The position numbers and the translations under genes are program-made. A stretch of DNA of 64,000 nt from Thalassotalea euphylliae (GTDB lineage Bacteria; Pseudomonadota; Gammaproteobacteria; Enterobacterales; Alteromonadaceae), in NCBI RefSeq assembly GCF_003390375.1, contig NZ_QUOT01000001.1, forward strand, positions 1,798,001 to 1,862,000. The letters run 5' to 3'. This document shows, in pieces, positions 34,105-44,066 of the stretch (position 1 is the stretch's first letter; each line of letters opens with the position of its first letter). The notes below the pieces were generated by a model, which was given only the letters and a program-made list of their open reading frames with translations, did not search any database and was not told the origin of the DNA.

Positions 34105-34725
34105 CTACACTTTTGATCGAGTTTTTGTAGCGGATGAGTCGAGTTCAAGCGAGCGGTCCACGTATGGGCAAAACTCGCTCTCGGTAAAAATATGTTCAAG
34201 TAACTCAAACTTAGCGCGGCAACTACAACAAGTAGTCACTACTTTCACTAGGCCTTCGTCAAACAAATGATTATTCGAACCGTACACGTTAAACAAAAGC
34301 TTTAACTTTTTTAAATGCTCTGGCGCAATCTTGCCAGCCAACTGCTCCAACATCATCAGCACTTCAAGGCAATTGTTGGTATCGGGGCGAGCAATAGTGA
34401 AAATACGACTTAAAATTTCATCAGCATCAAGCTCATCGGCGTTAATATAGCTTTTTCTAGTACTGTTTTTAGCAATTGTGTGTTTTTTCTTCGACGCACT
34501 TTTCAACGGTTGCGAACTAATGTTCTCCACGTTTTGAGTATCTGTTTGGTCAGCTAGGGCATTTCTATATTGATAGACTTCCTTGGCTTGGCTAGCTTGG
34601 TCAACTATTGAAGAGTTAAGAGCTATATCGTGGTTTAGCTTATAACGACTTTGTCTCATCAGATATAAATCAATCAAAACGGCAATTATTATTAAGATGA
34701 TTATGCTGAACAAAAGCCAGTCCAT
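34105..34725 (-). CDS. Single-pass membrane protein of unknown function
   Basis: I do not recognise a family for this 206-residue protein. It has one N-terminal transmembrane helix (about 3-23, WLLFSIIILIIIAVLIDLYL), a charged, probably disordered stretch rich in Lys, Ser and Gln (about 40-95), and a helical C-terminal domain (about 95-190) with three Cys in TTCCSCRAKF. With the short exterior segment, the soluble part should face the cytoplasm. It is the first gene of a tight pair with the hydrolase-fold protein. A Cys-based metal site is possible but is not supported beyond the spacing. Confidence 0.65.
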   Translation of the reverse strand: MDWLLFSIIILIIIAVLIDLYLMRQSRYKLNHDIALNSSIVDQASQAKEVYQYRNALADQTDTQNVENISSQPLKSASKKKHTIAKNSTRKSYINADELDADEILSRIFTIARPDTNNCLEVLMMLEQLAGKIAPEHLKKLKLLFNVYGSNNHLFDEGLVKVVTTCCSCRAKFELLEHIFTESEFCPYVDRSLELDSSATKTRSKV

Positions 34726-34957
34726 AACGTTAACTCCAAAGTTACACTCGTATTTTTCCTAGGACTATAAGCTGCAAATAGGGAGGAAATATGGATAGGC
34801 TTTTCGTTTGTTTTTCTAAAGAAAAGAAAACGCCAATAAAAATAGCGCGGTCATCTATGACGCAAGAATAAGCAGTACAGCTATAAGTGGCAAAAGCACA
34901 GCTTTGTTCTTAAAGGATTATTCGCTGAAGGTTATCAAAGAACAAACAAGCCGTTTG

Positions 34958-37339
34958 CTAGGGCGTGGCAAAGTGTTCAACGAGTGGCATAGTGATCAAA
35001 ATAGCGATACCGCCCAATGCGCTTTGTTTTGCTTCAATAGTACCTTGGTGTGCATGGATAACATTTTGGCATATAGCAAGCCCTAAACCAGAGCCACCAG
35101 TCGCCCGATTTCGCGATTTTTCAAGCCGATACAAACGCTCGAAAATCTTACCAAACTCACTTTCTTTAACTGAAGGCGAAGTGTCTTGTACGCGCAAATG
35201 CAACAGCCCATGTGCTTGCCAAACTTTTAATTCAACTCGACCAGGTTTATCGGTGTAGTTAACACTGTTGTTAATCAGGTTCGCCAATACTTGTTTAATG
35301 CGATCTTGATCAACGCCTACCCAAGTAGGCTCTGAAGTGATATCGTCATGCCATTGCAACTCATGTCCTGTTACATATTGCTGAAACTCGCTGCTCCACT
35401 GCTTGAGTACAGGAGAAATATCAAGCTGCTGTGTATTGATAGACAAACCATACACATCTGAAACCGCTAACTCATAAATATCGCGAATCAAATGACTTAG
35501 ATCGGTTATTTTGCTACTGAGTTTTTGATAACTCAGCTCCACATCATCCACCAAGTTGTAGCGCAGCGCATCTACTTGCAGTTTCAAGGCAGTTAACGGT
35601 GTGCGCAGTTCGTGTGATACATCGGCAAGTAGCTGATTTTTCTGTTGTAGTGCATCTTCATACAAGCTGGCAGAAATCATCGCAAGTTTGCGCCGCTGAT
35701 GTAGCACATAGAAAATTAGCAGAAATAGCACCACCAAGCCCAAAGTGAGCAAAGTCACTTTTTCCGTGACTTTTTTCTGTGCAACCACTTCTAGTTCCGA
35801 TTGCTTACTGGCCTCTTCCAATTTCGCGACTTTCACTTGCTGTTTCAGCAAGTTAATATCACGCTTGTGCTTTTCTAGTTCTTTAATACGCAGCTCTGAA
35901 TCTATTTTTTGCTTGAGCTCATACGCAGCCTTTAAATGAGTGAGGGCGAGGGAGTCTTGGCCTAGTTGATGATGAATTTCACTGAGTAGCCTGTTGTCAT
36001 CGAGCTGGTCTTTAAAAAGCTCAAGTTTTTTTGATATTGCTAAGGATTTGCTGACGTAGTGCTCTGCCTCTGTTAATGCTTGTTGATCAAAATGGTAAAC
36101 CCCAAGGTTGTGCCATACTGATCTCATTTGGAAATCAGCGTTAGAGGCTTGTCCTGTTTTTTCAGCCAATAACAAGCTGGCTAAACGGGCCTCTTGATTA
36201 TTGAGCTTGTCCAAAATTTGCGCCCGCTGAACATACGAGCGAGACAGCACCTGATGGAAAGCCCCTTCAGCAAAGATATCGATCGCTTTTTGGGTAACAT
36301 CCAGCGCTTCATCGAGCTTTTGCTGCGCCATGTAAATAGAGCCAATTCGATGATAGTCGTAACCAATGTATTCTGCGTCGCTGAGCTTTTTATCGAGTTC
36401 TAGCGCCTGCTGATAAAAAGATAATGACTTATCGTAATCTTCTGAGCGGTAGAACAGTTCACCTAAATTGAAATAACTACTGGCTTGGTCTTGCGCATTA
36501 CCGATTCGCTCAAATAGCTTCATGGCTTTGATTTGATACTCAGCAGCGAGCACCAAGTCATCTTGCGATTCATACAACACCCCTAAAGAGCCATACATGC
36601 GTGCAATTTCTAGTTCATCACCTAGCACTTGATAATTTTCCAATGCCAACAAGTAATACTTTTCAGCTTCAGCATGTTGTTTGTCCAGACGGTAAAACCT
36701 TCCTGTATGTTGATAAATACGCGCTAGCAAAGCTGTATTTTGACCAGCGAGCGGTATCCCTTTAGTTTCAAGCATCTTCGCGGCAATCACGTAGTTATTT
36801 TTCTTGCGTTCAAGTTGCGCTCCGCTGATCACAACTTCCAACTGCAATTCATCGCTAAAGTGTGCCGCGGCCTTGTTTAACTCAAGTAACAAGGCTCTGG
36901 CTTTTTCAACTTGTGCACTACGACGATAAATACCGACCAGTTTTAGCTGGGCATAGACTCTTTCTTCGCCACTTAGTTCTGCAATTAGCGCCATCACAGC
37001 TTGCTCGGCGCTCAAGTCTGCTCCTTCAATTTTCGCCAACTGCGCTTTAATGGCTGATGATGCTGGAACAGCACTATTGGTGTTTGTGTTTACGCTTATG
37101 TTTGCAGACATAGCCGCAGATTCACTGGCGAGTGCCTTGGTAGATAGCACGATGGTGAATATCATGGTGCTGCATAGGAACGAATAGACAAGCCAAAAGA
37201 CAAGAAAAAAGAGACGTGAAGAGCGACCATAAATACTCAATATGCGCTGCGTTAACTGTATGAAATACAAATTGATGCCTTTAGTTGATAATACGTGATG
37301 ACTCGTAAATATTCGTTTGGTTCCTTCGCTCGCTTCCAC
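34958..37339 (-). CDS. TPR-containing sensor histidine kinase
   Basis: The 793-residue protein has an N-terminal hydrophobic segment (about 42-70, signal or anchor) and a periplasmic array of tetratricopeptide repeats (about 125-480; for example DYDKSLSFYQQALELDKK and KLDEALDVTQKAIDIF). A coiled coil (about 485-525), TM (about 527-546), HisKA with His576 (LLADVSHELRTPLTAL) and HATPase_c (NLINNSVNYTD, GGSGLGLAI) follow. The G1 box is degenerate (QDTSPSV instead of DxGxG), which could weaken ATP binding. No response regulator is adjacent, so it is an orphan. The far-upstream start is not certain; a start nearer the hydrophobic segment is possible. Confidence 0.88.
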   Translation of the reverse strand: MEASEGTKRIFTSHHVLSTKGINLYFIQLTQRILSIYGRSSRLFFLVFWLVYSFLCSTMIFTIVLSTKALASESAAMSANISVNTNTNSAVPASSAIKAQLAKIEGADLSAEQAVMALIAELSGEERVYAQLKLVGIYRRSAQVEKARALLLELNKAAAHFSDELQLEVVISGAQLERKKNNYVIAAKMLETKGIPLAGQNTALLARIYQHTGRFYRLDKQHAEAEKYYLLALENYQVLGDELEIARMYGSLGVLYESQDDLVLAAEYQIKAMKLFERIGNAQDQASSYFNLGELFYRSEDYDKSLSFYQQALELDKKLSDAEYIGYDYHRIGSIYMAQQKLDEALDVTQKAIDIFAEGAFHQVLSRSYVQRAQILDKLNNQEARLASLLLAEKTGQASNADFQMRSVWHNLGVYHFDQQALTEAEHYVSKSLAISKKLELFKDQLDDNRLLSEIHHQLGQDSLALTHLKAAYELKQKIDSELRIKELEKHKRDINLLKQQVKVAKLEEASKQSELEVVAQKKVTEKVTLLTLGLVVLFLLIFYVLHQRRKLAMISASLYEDALQQKNQLLADVSHELRTPLTALKLQVDALRYNLVDDVELSYQKLSSKITDLSHLIRDIYELAVSDVYGLSINTQQLDISPVLKQWSSEFQQYVTGHELQWHDDITSEPTWVGVDQDRIKQVLANLINNSVNYTDKPGRVELKVWQAHGLLHLRVQDTSPSVKESEFGKIFERLYRLEKSRNRATGGSGLGLAICQNVIHAHQGTIEAKQSALGGIAILITMPLVEHFATP

Positions 37340-37628
37340 TCGCAGGAATTACATAACGAAGCCGATGCGATAAGAAAGAGCGATTAATAAAATAGCGGCA
37401 AAATGTGCAAGAAATATGGATACCAATTTTTAGCACTTAATCTATTGAAAAATATATCTTTACTAAATATTGTTGAGTATTTAAGAGCCAATAAAAAGTA
37501 AAATTACGCGTTTTGGGGTCGCTACTTAACGCAAATATCTGTTACCTAAACGCTTCTGCGCTTGAACAGAGATTCATTTCAAACTAGTGTTACTTTGTAA
37601 CAAAAAATAACGATAAACTCGGTGAAAC

Positions 37629-40600
37629 ATGAAAAACCTACTCAAAGCAGCGATAGCTGCCTCTTTGATGGTGTCTGCCGCTGGCGTCTCAGCCAAGTCG
37701 GACGACGCCGAAAACAAATCGCTGTTTACCAGTAAAACCTTTGATGCGATGGAAATGCGCAATATCGGCCCTGCTTATATGTCGGGTCGTATTGCTGACA
37801 TTGCCGTTGACCAAAACAACCCGTCTACCTGGTATACCGCGGTAGGCTCAGGAGGTATTTGGAAAACAGTTAATGCTGGTACAACTTGGACACCTATTTT
37901 CGACAAGCAAGCGGTTTACTCAACCGGTGATGTTACTATCGATCCAAGTAACTCAGACATTATTTGGGTAGGTACCGGTGAGAACAACGGTGGCCGCCAT
38001 ATCAGCTTCGGCGATGGTATTTACAAGTCACTCGATGGCGGTAAAACATGGAAGAACATGGGCTTAAAAAAATCTGAGCGCATTTCCGATATTATTGTTC
38101 ATCCGACCAATTCAAATATTGTTTGGGCGGCAGTGCAAGGCCCATTGTGGACGGGCGGCGGCGAACGCGGCCTATACAAAACCACTGACGGTGGTGAAAC
38201 ATGGAAACAAGTATTAACACCTGAAGACGAATGGACCGGTGTTACCTCACTTTTGATCGACCCTCGTAACCCTGACAAGCTATACGCTGCCACTTGGTCG
38301 CGCCAGCGTAAAGTCGCAATTTACGTAGGTACAGGGCCAGCCTCTGGTATTCATACATCAGACGATGGCGGCGAAACATGGACTGAGCTAAAAACTGGCC
38401 TGCCAAAAGGCAACATGGGTAAAATTGGTATGGCAATCTCGCCAACAAACCCTGATGTGGTTTACGCAACGATCGAAACCGACAACCGCAAAGGCGGTTT
38501 TTATCGCTCAGCCAATCGCGGCGCTAGCTGGGAGAAAATGTCTGACGAAGTCGGTGGCGGCACAGGCCCACACTACTACCAAGAAATTTTTGCCGATCAG
38601 CATCAATTTGATCGCGTTTACATCGCCAGTAACTATTCAAAAGTGTCAGATGATGGCGGTAAAACTTGGACACCCATTAGCACCAAACGCAAGCACGTTG
38701 ACGATCACGCATTTGCCTTCCACCCAACCGATCCTGATTTTGTCTTAATTGGTTCAGACGGCGGCATTTACATGTCACACGACCGCATGGAGCACTGGCG
38801 CTTTATCGCCAACTTGCCATTAACCCAGTTCTACAAAGTCGCTCCTGACGATGCCGAACCTTTTTACAATGTTTATGCCGGCGCACAAGATAACTCAACA
38901 CAAGGTGGCCCATCGCGCACTGCACGTGCAGAAGGCATTAAAAACAAAGATTGGTTCCTCACACTTGGCGGCGACGGCCACCAACCAGCAACAGAGCCGG
39001 GCAACCCTGATATTATGTACTCGCAGTGGCAACAAGGTAACCTGAACCGCCGCGACATGAAAACAGGTGAGAATGTTTACATTAAGCCACAGCCTCGCCC
39101 GGATGAGCCAGCAGAGCGCTACAACTGGGATGCGCCAATCAATGTTTCTACGCATGATCCAAAGCGTTTATATTTTGCTTCACAGCGCGTTTGGCGCTCA
39201 GATGATCGCGGCGACAGTTGGACACCAGTTTCGGGTGATTTAACTAAAAACGGTAATCGTATGCACATCCCGATGATGGGACGTACTTGGTCGGTAGAAG
39301 CTGGCTGGGATATTTATGCGATGTCGGAATATCACACCATTGCGAATTTCTCAGAAAGCCCAGTGGACGAGAACATTTTATGGGTCGGTACAGACGACGG
39401 TTTAATTCAAGTCACCACTGACGGTGGTAAAACGTGGAAAAAAATTGACTTAGGCAAAGTACGCGGCGTACCTGCGACTGCCTATGTAAACGATATCCGC
39501 GCCGACCTTTACGACCCAAATACGGTTTATGTGGCGCTTGATAACCATAAATACGGTGATTTTAAGCCTTACTTAATCAAATCTACTAACTTAGGTAAGA
39601 AATGGACATCACTGGCCAAAGACCTACCAGAGAAACACTTAGTGTGGCGCATTGTGCAAGATCACGTGAATAAAGACCTGATGTTTATCGGTACTGAATT
39701 CGGTGTTTTCTTTACGGTTGACGGTGGTAAGAAGTGGTTAGAGCTAAACGGCGGCATACCAACTATTTCAACTCGCGATGTAAAAATTCAACGTCGTGAA
39801 AACGATTTAGTGGCGGGTACTTTTGGCCGTGGTATCTACATTTTAGATGACTATGCACCACTGCGTAATCTCACCGAAAAAGCGTTGGAGCAAGACGCAC
39901 TATTATTTGCGCCAAGCCGCCCAGTCAAATGGTTCTCGTTAGATACGAATCATGCAAGATCTGACGGAGACGATCGTTACGCAGCGAAAAACCCAGCACA
40001 TGGTGCGACCCTAACCTATTTCTTAAAAGACAGCTTATTGACCGCAAAAGAAAAGCGCCAAGCAGCTGAAAAGAAAATGGTGAAAGATAAGAAATACCCT
40101 AAATACCCGAGCTGGGAAGAGATTGAAAAAGAAAATCAAGAAGCCAAACCGGCGGTTTACCTTGAAATTACCGACGCAAACGGCCAATTTGTCAACCGCG
40201 TTACTGGTAAAACAACAAAAGGTTTACACCGTATCACTTGGGATATGACCTACGCGAAGAGCACTGCGGTTACAGGCGAGAAACAGTCGCCTTGGCACCC
40301 ACTTGTTAAAGGTTTAATGGCATCGCCAGGCAAATATACAGCGACTTTATATCAGCGCGTTGGCAGTGAAATTAGTCAACTTGCTAGCCCTGTAGCGTTT
40401 GATCTTAAACCTATTTTTGACGCAGCTATTAGCGGTAATTCTCAAGATGAAATCGTTAAGTTCGGCCAAGATGTGGTTGCCGCAGAGCGTCAATCTTCAG
40501 CCGCAAGTGCCGTACTTAAAGGCATTACCAAGAAGATGGAAGCTATTCGCACAGCCATTGATCGCACGCCGAACAACATTGCAGCGTTAGAGCAACAATA

Positions 40601-40904
40601 TGCTGACATTCAGGCAGAAATTAACGCCATCAACCTTGAGCTAACTGGCCTGAAATCACGTGATCGCAAAGGCGCGAAATCGGCAAATATCGCTAGCCGC
40701 TTAGGTTATGCTATGTCGGCAGTACGCTCGTCTTATGGCCCTACTAAGCAACATCGCGAGCAATTTGGTTATGCACTTGAAGGCCTGAATTCGGTAACCA
40801 AGCGCTTGAATTTGCTGGAAGTCACGACAATTCCAGCATTACAGAAAACAATGAGTGAGGCAGGTGCCCCTTGGACGGTTGGCTCTGCACTTATCACACA
40901 TTAG
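37629..40904 (+). CDS. Large exported BNR/VPS10-like propeller protein
   Basis: The 1091-residue protein has a signal peptide (about 1-22, GVSA-KS) and a long beta-propeller region (about 30-770) with many BNR/Asp-box motifs of the form SxDxGxTW: SLDGGKTW, TTDGGETW, SDDGGETW, SDDGGKTW, SDDRGDSW and TTDGGKTW. The region resembles the sortilin/VPS10 propeller and is often annotated as glycosyl hydrolase-like (COG4447). The C-terminal part (about 780-1091) has a beta-sandwich-like stretch (RVTGKTTKGLHRITWDM) and a helical end. Substrate or enzymatic activity is not established for this family. It stands alone between a divergent kinase gene and a strong terminator. Confidence 0.88.
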   Translation: MKNLLKAAIAASLMVSAAGVSAKSDDAENKSLFTSKTFDAMEMRNIGPAYMSGRIADIAVDQNNPSTWYTAVGSGGIWKTVNAGTTWTPIFDKQAVYSTGDVTIDPSNSDIIWVGTGENNGGRHISFGDGIYKSLDGGKTWKNMGLKKSERISDIIVHPTNSNIVWAAVQGPLWTGGGERGLYKTTDGGETWKQVLTPEDEWTGVTSLLIDPRNPDKLYAATWSRQRKVAIYVGTGPASGIHTSDDGGETWTELKTGLPKGNMGKIGMAISPTNPDVVYATIETDNRKGGFYRSANRGASWEKMSDEVGGGTGPHYYQEIFADQHQFDRVYIASNYSKVSDDGGKTWTPISTKRKHVDDHAFAFHPTDPDFVLIGSDGGIYMSHDRMEHWRFIANLPLTQFYKVAPDDAEPFYNVYAGAQDNSTQGGPSRTARAEGIKNKDWFLTLGGDGHQPATEPGNPDIMYSQWQQGNLNRRDMKTGENVYIKPQPRPDEPAERYNWDAPINVSTHDPKRLYFASQRVWRSDDRGDSWTPVSGDLTKNGNRMHIPMMGRTWSVEAGWDIYAMSEYHTIANFSESPVDENILWVGTDDGLIQVTTDGGKTWKKIDLGKVRGVPATAYVNDIRADLYDPNTVYVALDNHKYGDFKPYLIKSTNLGKKWTSLAKDLPEKHLVWRIVQDHVNKDLMFIGTEFGVFFTVDGGKKWLELNGGIPTISTRDVKIQRRENDLVAGTFGRGIYILDDYAPLRNLTEKALEQDALLFAPSRPVKWFSLDTNHARSDGDDRYAAKNPAHGATLTYFLKDSLLTAKEKRQAAEKKMVKDKKYPKYPSWEEIEKENQEAKPAVYLEITDANGQFVNRVTGKTTKGLHRITWDMTYAKSTAVTGEKQSPWHPLVKGLMASPGKYTATLYQRVGSEISQLASPVAFDLKPIFDAAISGNSQDEIVKFGQDVVAAERQSSAASAVLKGITKKMEAIRTAIDRTPNNIAALEQQYADIQAEINAINLELTGLKSRDRKGAKSANIASRLGYAMSAVRSSYGPTKQHREQFGYALEGLNSVTKRLNLLEVTTIPALQKTMSEAGAPWTVGSALITH

Positions 40905-40970
40905 TTCGGTTAAGCTGAAGGCTTTTTACTGCTTAACCTCCTCTAACAAATTTGAGACAGGTGAGTAACC

Positions 40971-41001
40971 AAAAATGGCGTCTACATTAGACGCCATTTT
41001 T
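40971..41001. terminator. Strong intrinsic terminator
   Basis: A perfect 14-bp stem (AAAAATGGCGTCTA/TAGACGCCATTTTT) with a 3-nt loop lies 66 bp after the propeller-protein stop. The A- and T-rich ends make it effective in both directions. A weaker hairpin, GGTTAAGC/GCTTAACC, lies just before it, around 40909-40938. Confidence 0.92.
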
Positions 41002-41159
41002 ATGCCTATACGATTATCAACAAATATCAACAAAGCTTGCCCCAGTGTTCACCTTTCAAATTGATATAGAAAATAACAGCTTACTCATGTTAATTTTCAT
41101 CAGCTTGAGTAAGATAAGAGCTCAGCAGACGCTTAATCGAATAAGGGATGCCTTAGCTA

Positions 41160-42047
41160 ATGAAAAAAATCAACCAAGTTGCCGTAGTCGGTGGTACGCA
41201 CGGTAACGAATTCAGTGGAATTTACCTGTTAAGAAAATGGCAAAAATCCCCCGATTTACTGGCCCGAGAAGGCTTAAATGTCGAAACCTTGTTTGCCAAC
41301 CCCAAGGGCTTTGAAGAAAACAAACGCTACCTAGACTGTGACCTTAACCGACAGTTCACGCTTGAAGATCTCGCCAACCCAGCCTTAGCTAACTACGAAC
41401 AAAGCCGCGCTAAAGTTATTAATGCTCAGCTTGGTCCGAAAGGGAATGCCAAGTCTGACTTTATTATCGACTTGCACAATACCACCAGCAACATGGGGCC
41501 AACCTTGATCCTATTAAAATCGGATGATTTTAATAAAAAAATGGGCGCTTACGTGCTCGCAAAAATGCCAGAAGCTATTGTGGTTTATGAAGATCAAGTG
41601 TCGATGGAAGAGCATTACTTCTTGGCATCAATTGCACCACAGGGTGTGATTGTTGAAATTGGTCCTCAGCCGCAATCGGTGATACGCCAAGATGTGCTCG
41701 ACTGGATGGAAACCATGACCCAAACCATCTTAGATTTTGTCGCACTCTACAATAACAACCAGTTGCCCGAACTGCCTGCTAGCTATGATGCTTACAAATA
41801 CACTGAAAGCCTCACACTGCCGCAAGATGAAGACGGCGAGCGTATCGGTATGGTGCACAAAAACGTGCAAGACAATGACTTTAAGCCACTGAGCAAAGGC
41901 GCCCCAATTTTCACCCTGTTTGATGGCGGCGAAATTACTTACCAAGGTGAATATGAAGCCTACCCGCACTTTATTAATGAAGCAGCGTATTACGACAACA
42001 ACCTAGCGATGTCACTGGCTGAGAAAATTACCATCACGCTCGACTAA
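41160..42047 (+). CDS. Aspartoacylase-family zinc deacylase
   Basis: The 295-residue enzyme belongs to the AstE/AspA superfamily. The zinc ligands are visible in GGTHGNEFSG (His and Glu) and FIIDLHNTTSN (His). Further family features are the NPKGFEENKRYLDCDLNRQF stretch (substrate-binding Asn and Arg) and VIVEIGPQPQ with the catalytic Glu. Among family members, the close match to vertebrate-type aspartoacylase motifs suggests hydrolysis of N-acetyl-aspartate or a related acylated amino acid to the free amino acid and carboxylate. The protein lacks a signal peptide and should be cytoplasmic. It has no operon partner. Confidence 0.88.
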   Translation: MKKINQVAVVGGTHGNEFSGIYLLRKWQKSPDLLAREGLNVETLFANPKGFEENKRYLDCDLNRQFTLEDLANPALANYEQSRAKVINAQLGPKGNAKSDFIIDLHNTTSNMGPTLILLKSDDFNKKMGAYVLAKMPEAIVVYEDQVSMEEHYFLASIAPQGVIVEIGPQPQSVIRQDVLDWMETMTQTILDFVALYNNNQLPELPASYDAYKYTESLTLPQDEDGERIGMVHKNVQDNDFKPLSKGAPIFTLFDGGEITYQGEYEAYPHFINEAAYYDNNLAMSLAEKITITLD

Positions 42048-42057
42048 AGCGTGATGG
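42031..42057 (+). terminator. Hairpin spanning the aspartoacylase stop codon
   Basis: A perfect 10-bp stem (CCATCACGCT/AGCGTGATGG) has the stop codon TAA in its loop. No T-run follows, so the hairpin may terminate weakly or protect the 3' end. Confidence 0.45.
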
Positions 42058-42233
42058 CTTACTTGCTCGACAACAAAATTTTATTAGACTTTTCGGGAAG
42101 AAGTAGGACGTTTATAATTGCCACATCTAGAATTTGATAGTTTTGTTAATCGGCTCAAGACCAAAGGCAATAATCAATTTTTCATCATTTAAGCAAATTT
42201 GTATCAGCCAAGCATAAAGTAGAGAAAGGTATT

Positions 42234-43469
42234 ATGGGTTCAGGATTTTGGAAGTTATATTCGTTTATTGAAACGAGTTTTTTTTATACCTTGTCGCGAA
42301 AAATCATCGGCAACATAGGTTTTCTACTCTTATTTCAAATCGCTGCGTTTGTCTTATTTCTACAATTAGATGGCGCTTCTGCCGAGCAAACAGAAACTAT
42401 TTTAACTTGGGGTAAAACGCTGTTTGCCCTTAGCTTTTTAGCCTTCGGTTTTACCCTATTCTATCTGCACTACTTATTTGTCAGACCAATTAAAGCGATT
42501 TTAGCCAGCTTACAAAACATTAATTCCCATGATGGTGACTTAACCACTCAGCTACCGGCATTCACTCACGATGAATTTCGCCAACTTTCTGAGCAATACA
42601 ACATCTTTGTTGCCAACTTATCTGAGCTACTTAACACCATTCACAGCAACTCTGAGCAAGCCAATAGCGCTACCGACAGCGTTGTTCACGCGGTCGCTTT
42701 TGCTAATGACAAAGCGAATTCTCAAAAGCAGCTCAGTGAGCAAATTTTTGAATCCAGTAGCCATATCAACGACAGTATCAGCCACATTGTTGGCGCGTCA
42801 GAAACTGTCGCAACCAGCAACAAGTCGAACTTAGACAAGGCGATGTCAGCAAACCATCAGCTTACTCAAATACAAGAGCAAACCGCACAAATCGGTGCCT
42901 TGCTAGGCCAGTTCGCAACAACGGTTGACGGCCTGCAGCAAAATGCAGGTAATATCCGTAACATCCTTAAAATGGTGGAAGAATTTGCTGACCAAACCAA
43001 CTTATTGGCATTAAACGCAGCAATTGAAGCAGCAAGAGCTGGTGATGCAGGTAGAGGTTTTGCTGTAGTAGCGGATGAAGTACGTTCACTTTCCTCTAAA
43101 GTTGCTGACGCAACCCAGCAGATTACTTCATTTATTAACGATATGGACAGTTTAGTCACTGACACAAAAACGGAATCTGACAAGCTAGTCGATCAATCGC
43201 AGCAAACCCACAATACCATTGAGGAAACCAACTCAACGTTTGCCCAAATGATGACTGACTTTAATGCCAACACCAAAGAGTTTGATGCCATCAGTGATGC
43301 CATTCACGAGCTCAACGCACAGTACCTTCAAACCCATAGCAACGTCGAAAACATCTCAAGCCTAAGCGAAACCTTACAAGGGCAAATGCAACAAGCCAAT
43401 AACGAAGCACAAGTGGCACAAACGCAAGCAGAGCAAACCCAGAGCCGCTTATCTCGCTTTGCTAGGTAA
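42234..43469 (+). CDS. Methyl-accepting chemotaxis protein with minimal sensor
   Basis: This 411-residue chemoreceptor has two closely spaced membrane helices (about 22-43 and 58-82) with only about 15 residues between them, so it has no sizeable periplasmic ligand domain. A HAMP-like segment (FVRPIKAILASLQNI) and a signalling domain with the conserved tip NLLALNAAIEAARAGDAGRG follow. It probably senses a membrane or cytoplasmic condition, or works through another protein. Its C-terminus has a long Gln-rich helix and no CheB/CheR-binding pentapeptide. Confidence 0.9.
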   Translation: MGSGFWKLYSFIETSFFYTLSRKIIGNIGFLLLFQIAAFVLFLQLDGASAEQTETILTWGKTLFALSFLAFGFTLFYLHYLFVRPIKAILASLQNINSHDGDLTTQLPAFTHDEFRQLSEQYNIFVANLSELLNTIHSNSEQANSATDSVVHAVAFANDKANSQKQLSEQIFESSSHINDSISHIVGASETVATSNKSNLDKAMSANHQLTQIQEQTAQIGALLGQFATTVDGLQQNAGNIRNILKMVEEFADQTNLLALNAAIEAARAGDAGRGFAVVADEVRSLSSKVADATQQITSFINDMDSLVTDTKTESDKLVDQSQQTHNTIEETNSTFAQMMTDFNANTKEFDAISDAIHELNAQYLQTHSNVENISSLSETLQGQMQQANNEAQVAQTQAEQTQSRLSRFAR

Positions 43470-43490
43470 TCCAGCTTAAGAAAAATTATA

Positions 43491-43514
43491 TGCCGCTTGA
43501 TAGCTAGAGCGGCA
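43491..43514 (+). terminator. Possible terminator after the chemoreceptor gene
   Basis: A 7-bp stem (TGCCGCT/AGCGGCA) with a 10-nt loop lies 21 bp after the stop codon, without a following T-run. Confidence 0.4.
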
Positions 43515-43617
43515 CATCAGATGTTAATGCTAGCTGAAAAATTCGCTTTTTAGACGGATTGACTAATCGTTTTAATTAGCACTAGTACAAAAAACAACTC
43601 CCCCTCTTCTTCACTAA

Positions 43618-43662
43618 CCTAAGCCATAACAACCTAAGCCATAACAACCTAATCCATAACAA
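43618..43662. repeat. 15-bp tandem repeat (three copies)
   Basis: The unit CCTAAGCCATAACAA occurs three times in a row; the third has one change (AAT for AAG) and a fourth decays (CCTTAACCAT). It lies about 400 bp upstream of tssA. It could be slippage DNA or a set of protein-binding sites phased at 1.5 helical turns. Confidence 0.8.
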
Positions 43663-43999
43663 CCTTAACCATTGCTCATTTTTGTTTCCATAAATCGACG
43701 TAAACCAACGCCAGCGATGGAAACTAATCACTCCAAAAGTTTGAAACAAAAGTACACTTCACAATAATTTCAATATCCACATTTTGCTCACAATTGATTG
43801 TTACTATCGCAATACAGGATGTATTACCGATGAGTGAAGAGTCTAATACAGGTGAGAAAATTACCTAAAGCAGTGTAATACTGGCCTCTGATAGTGTTAC
43901 AAAAGTGATTTGACTATGTTTGATCACAACGACATCTACTCCTTCAAAGGTAATACCAGTTGAAACATATATGCTAGCGATGTATTTGTCATAATTGCC

Positions 44000-44030
44000 T
44001 TGACAATAAACGAGTCTAGTTCAATATAAT
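44000..44030 (+). promoter_or_regulatory. Candidate sigma70 promoter of the T6SS operon
   Basis: Perfect consensus hexamers TTGACA (44000-44005) and TATAAT (44025-44030) lie 36 bp before the tssA start. The spacer is 19 bp, longer than the optimal 17, which would weaken the promoter and may leave room for an activator. Confidence 0.6.
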
Positions 44031-44066
44031 TGATTAAAAAATATAAGAAGAATATACGAAAACGCA

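Larger units (their letters stand above)
43470..44066. other. Intergenic region before the T6SS (597 bp)
   Basis: No credible gene is present; two reading frames of 12-15 codons (near 43830 and 43917) are not supported. The region holds a hairpin (43491-43514), a 15-bp tandem repeat (43618-43662) and the candidate T6SS promoter (44000-44030). Confidence 0.55.

Noticed and set aside
43830..43961. Tiny reading frames (12-15 codons) upstream of tssA as leader peptides
   Set aside because: No adjacent attenuator hairpin, no convincing ribosome-binding site, and the candidate promoter lies downstream of them.
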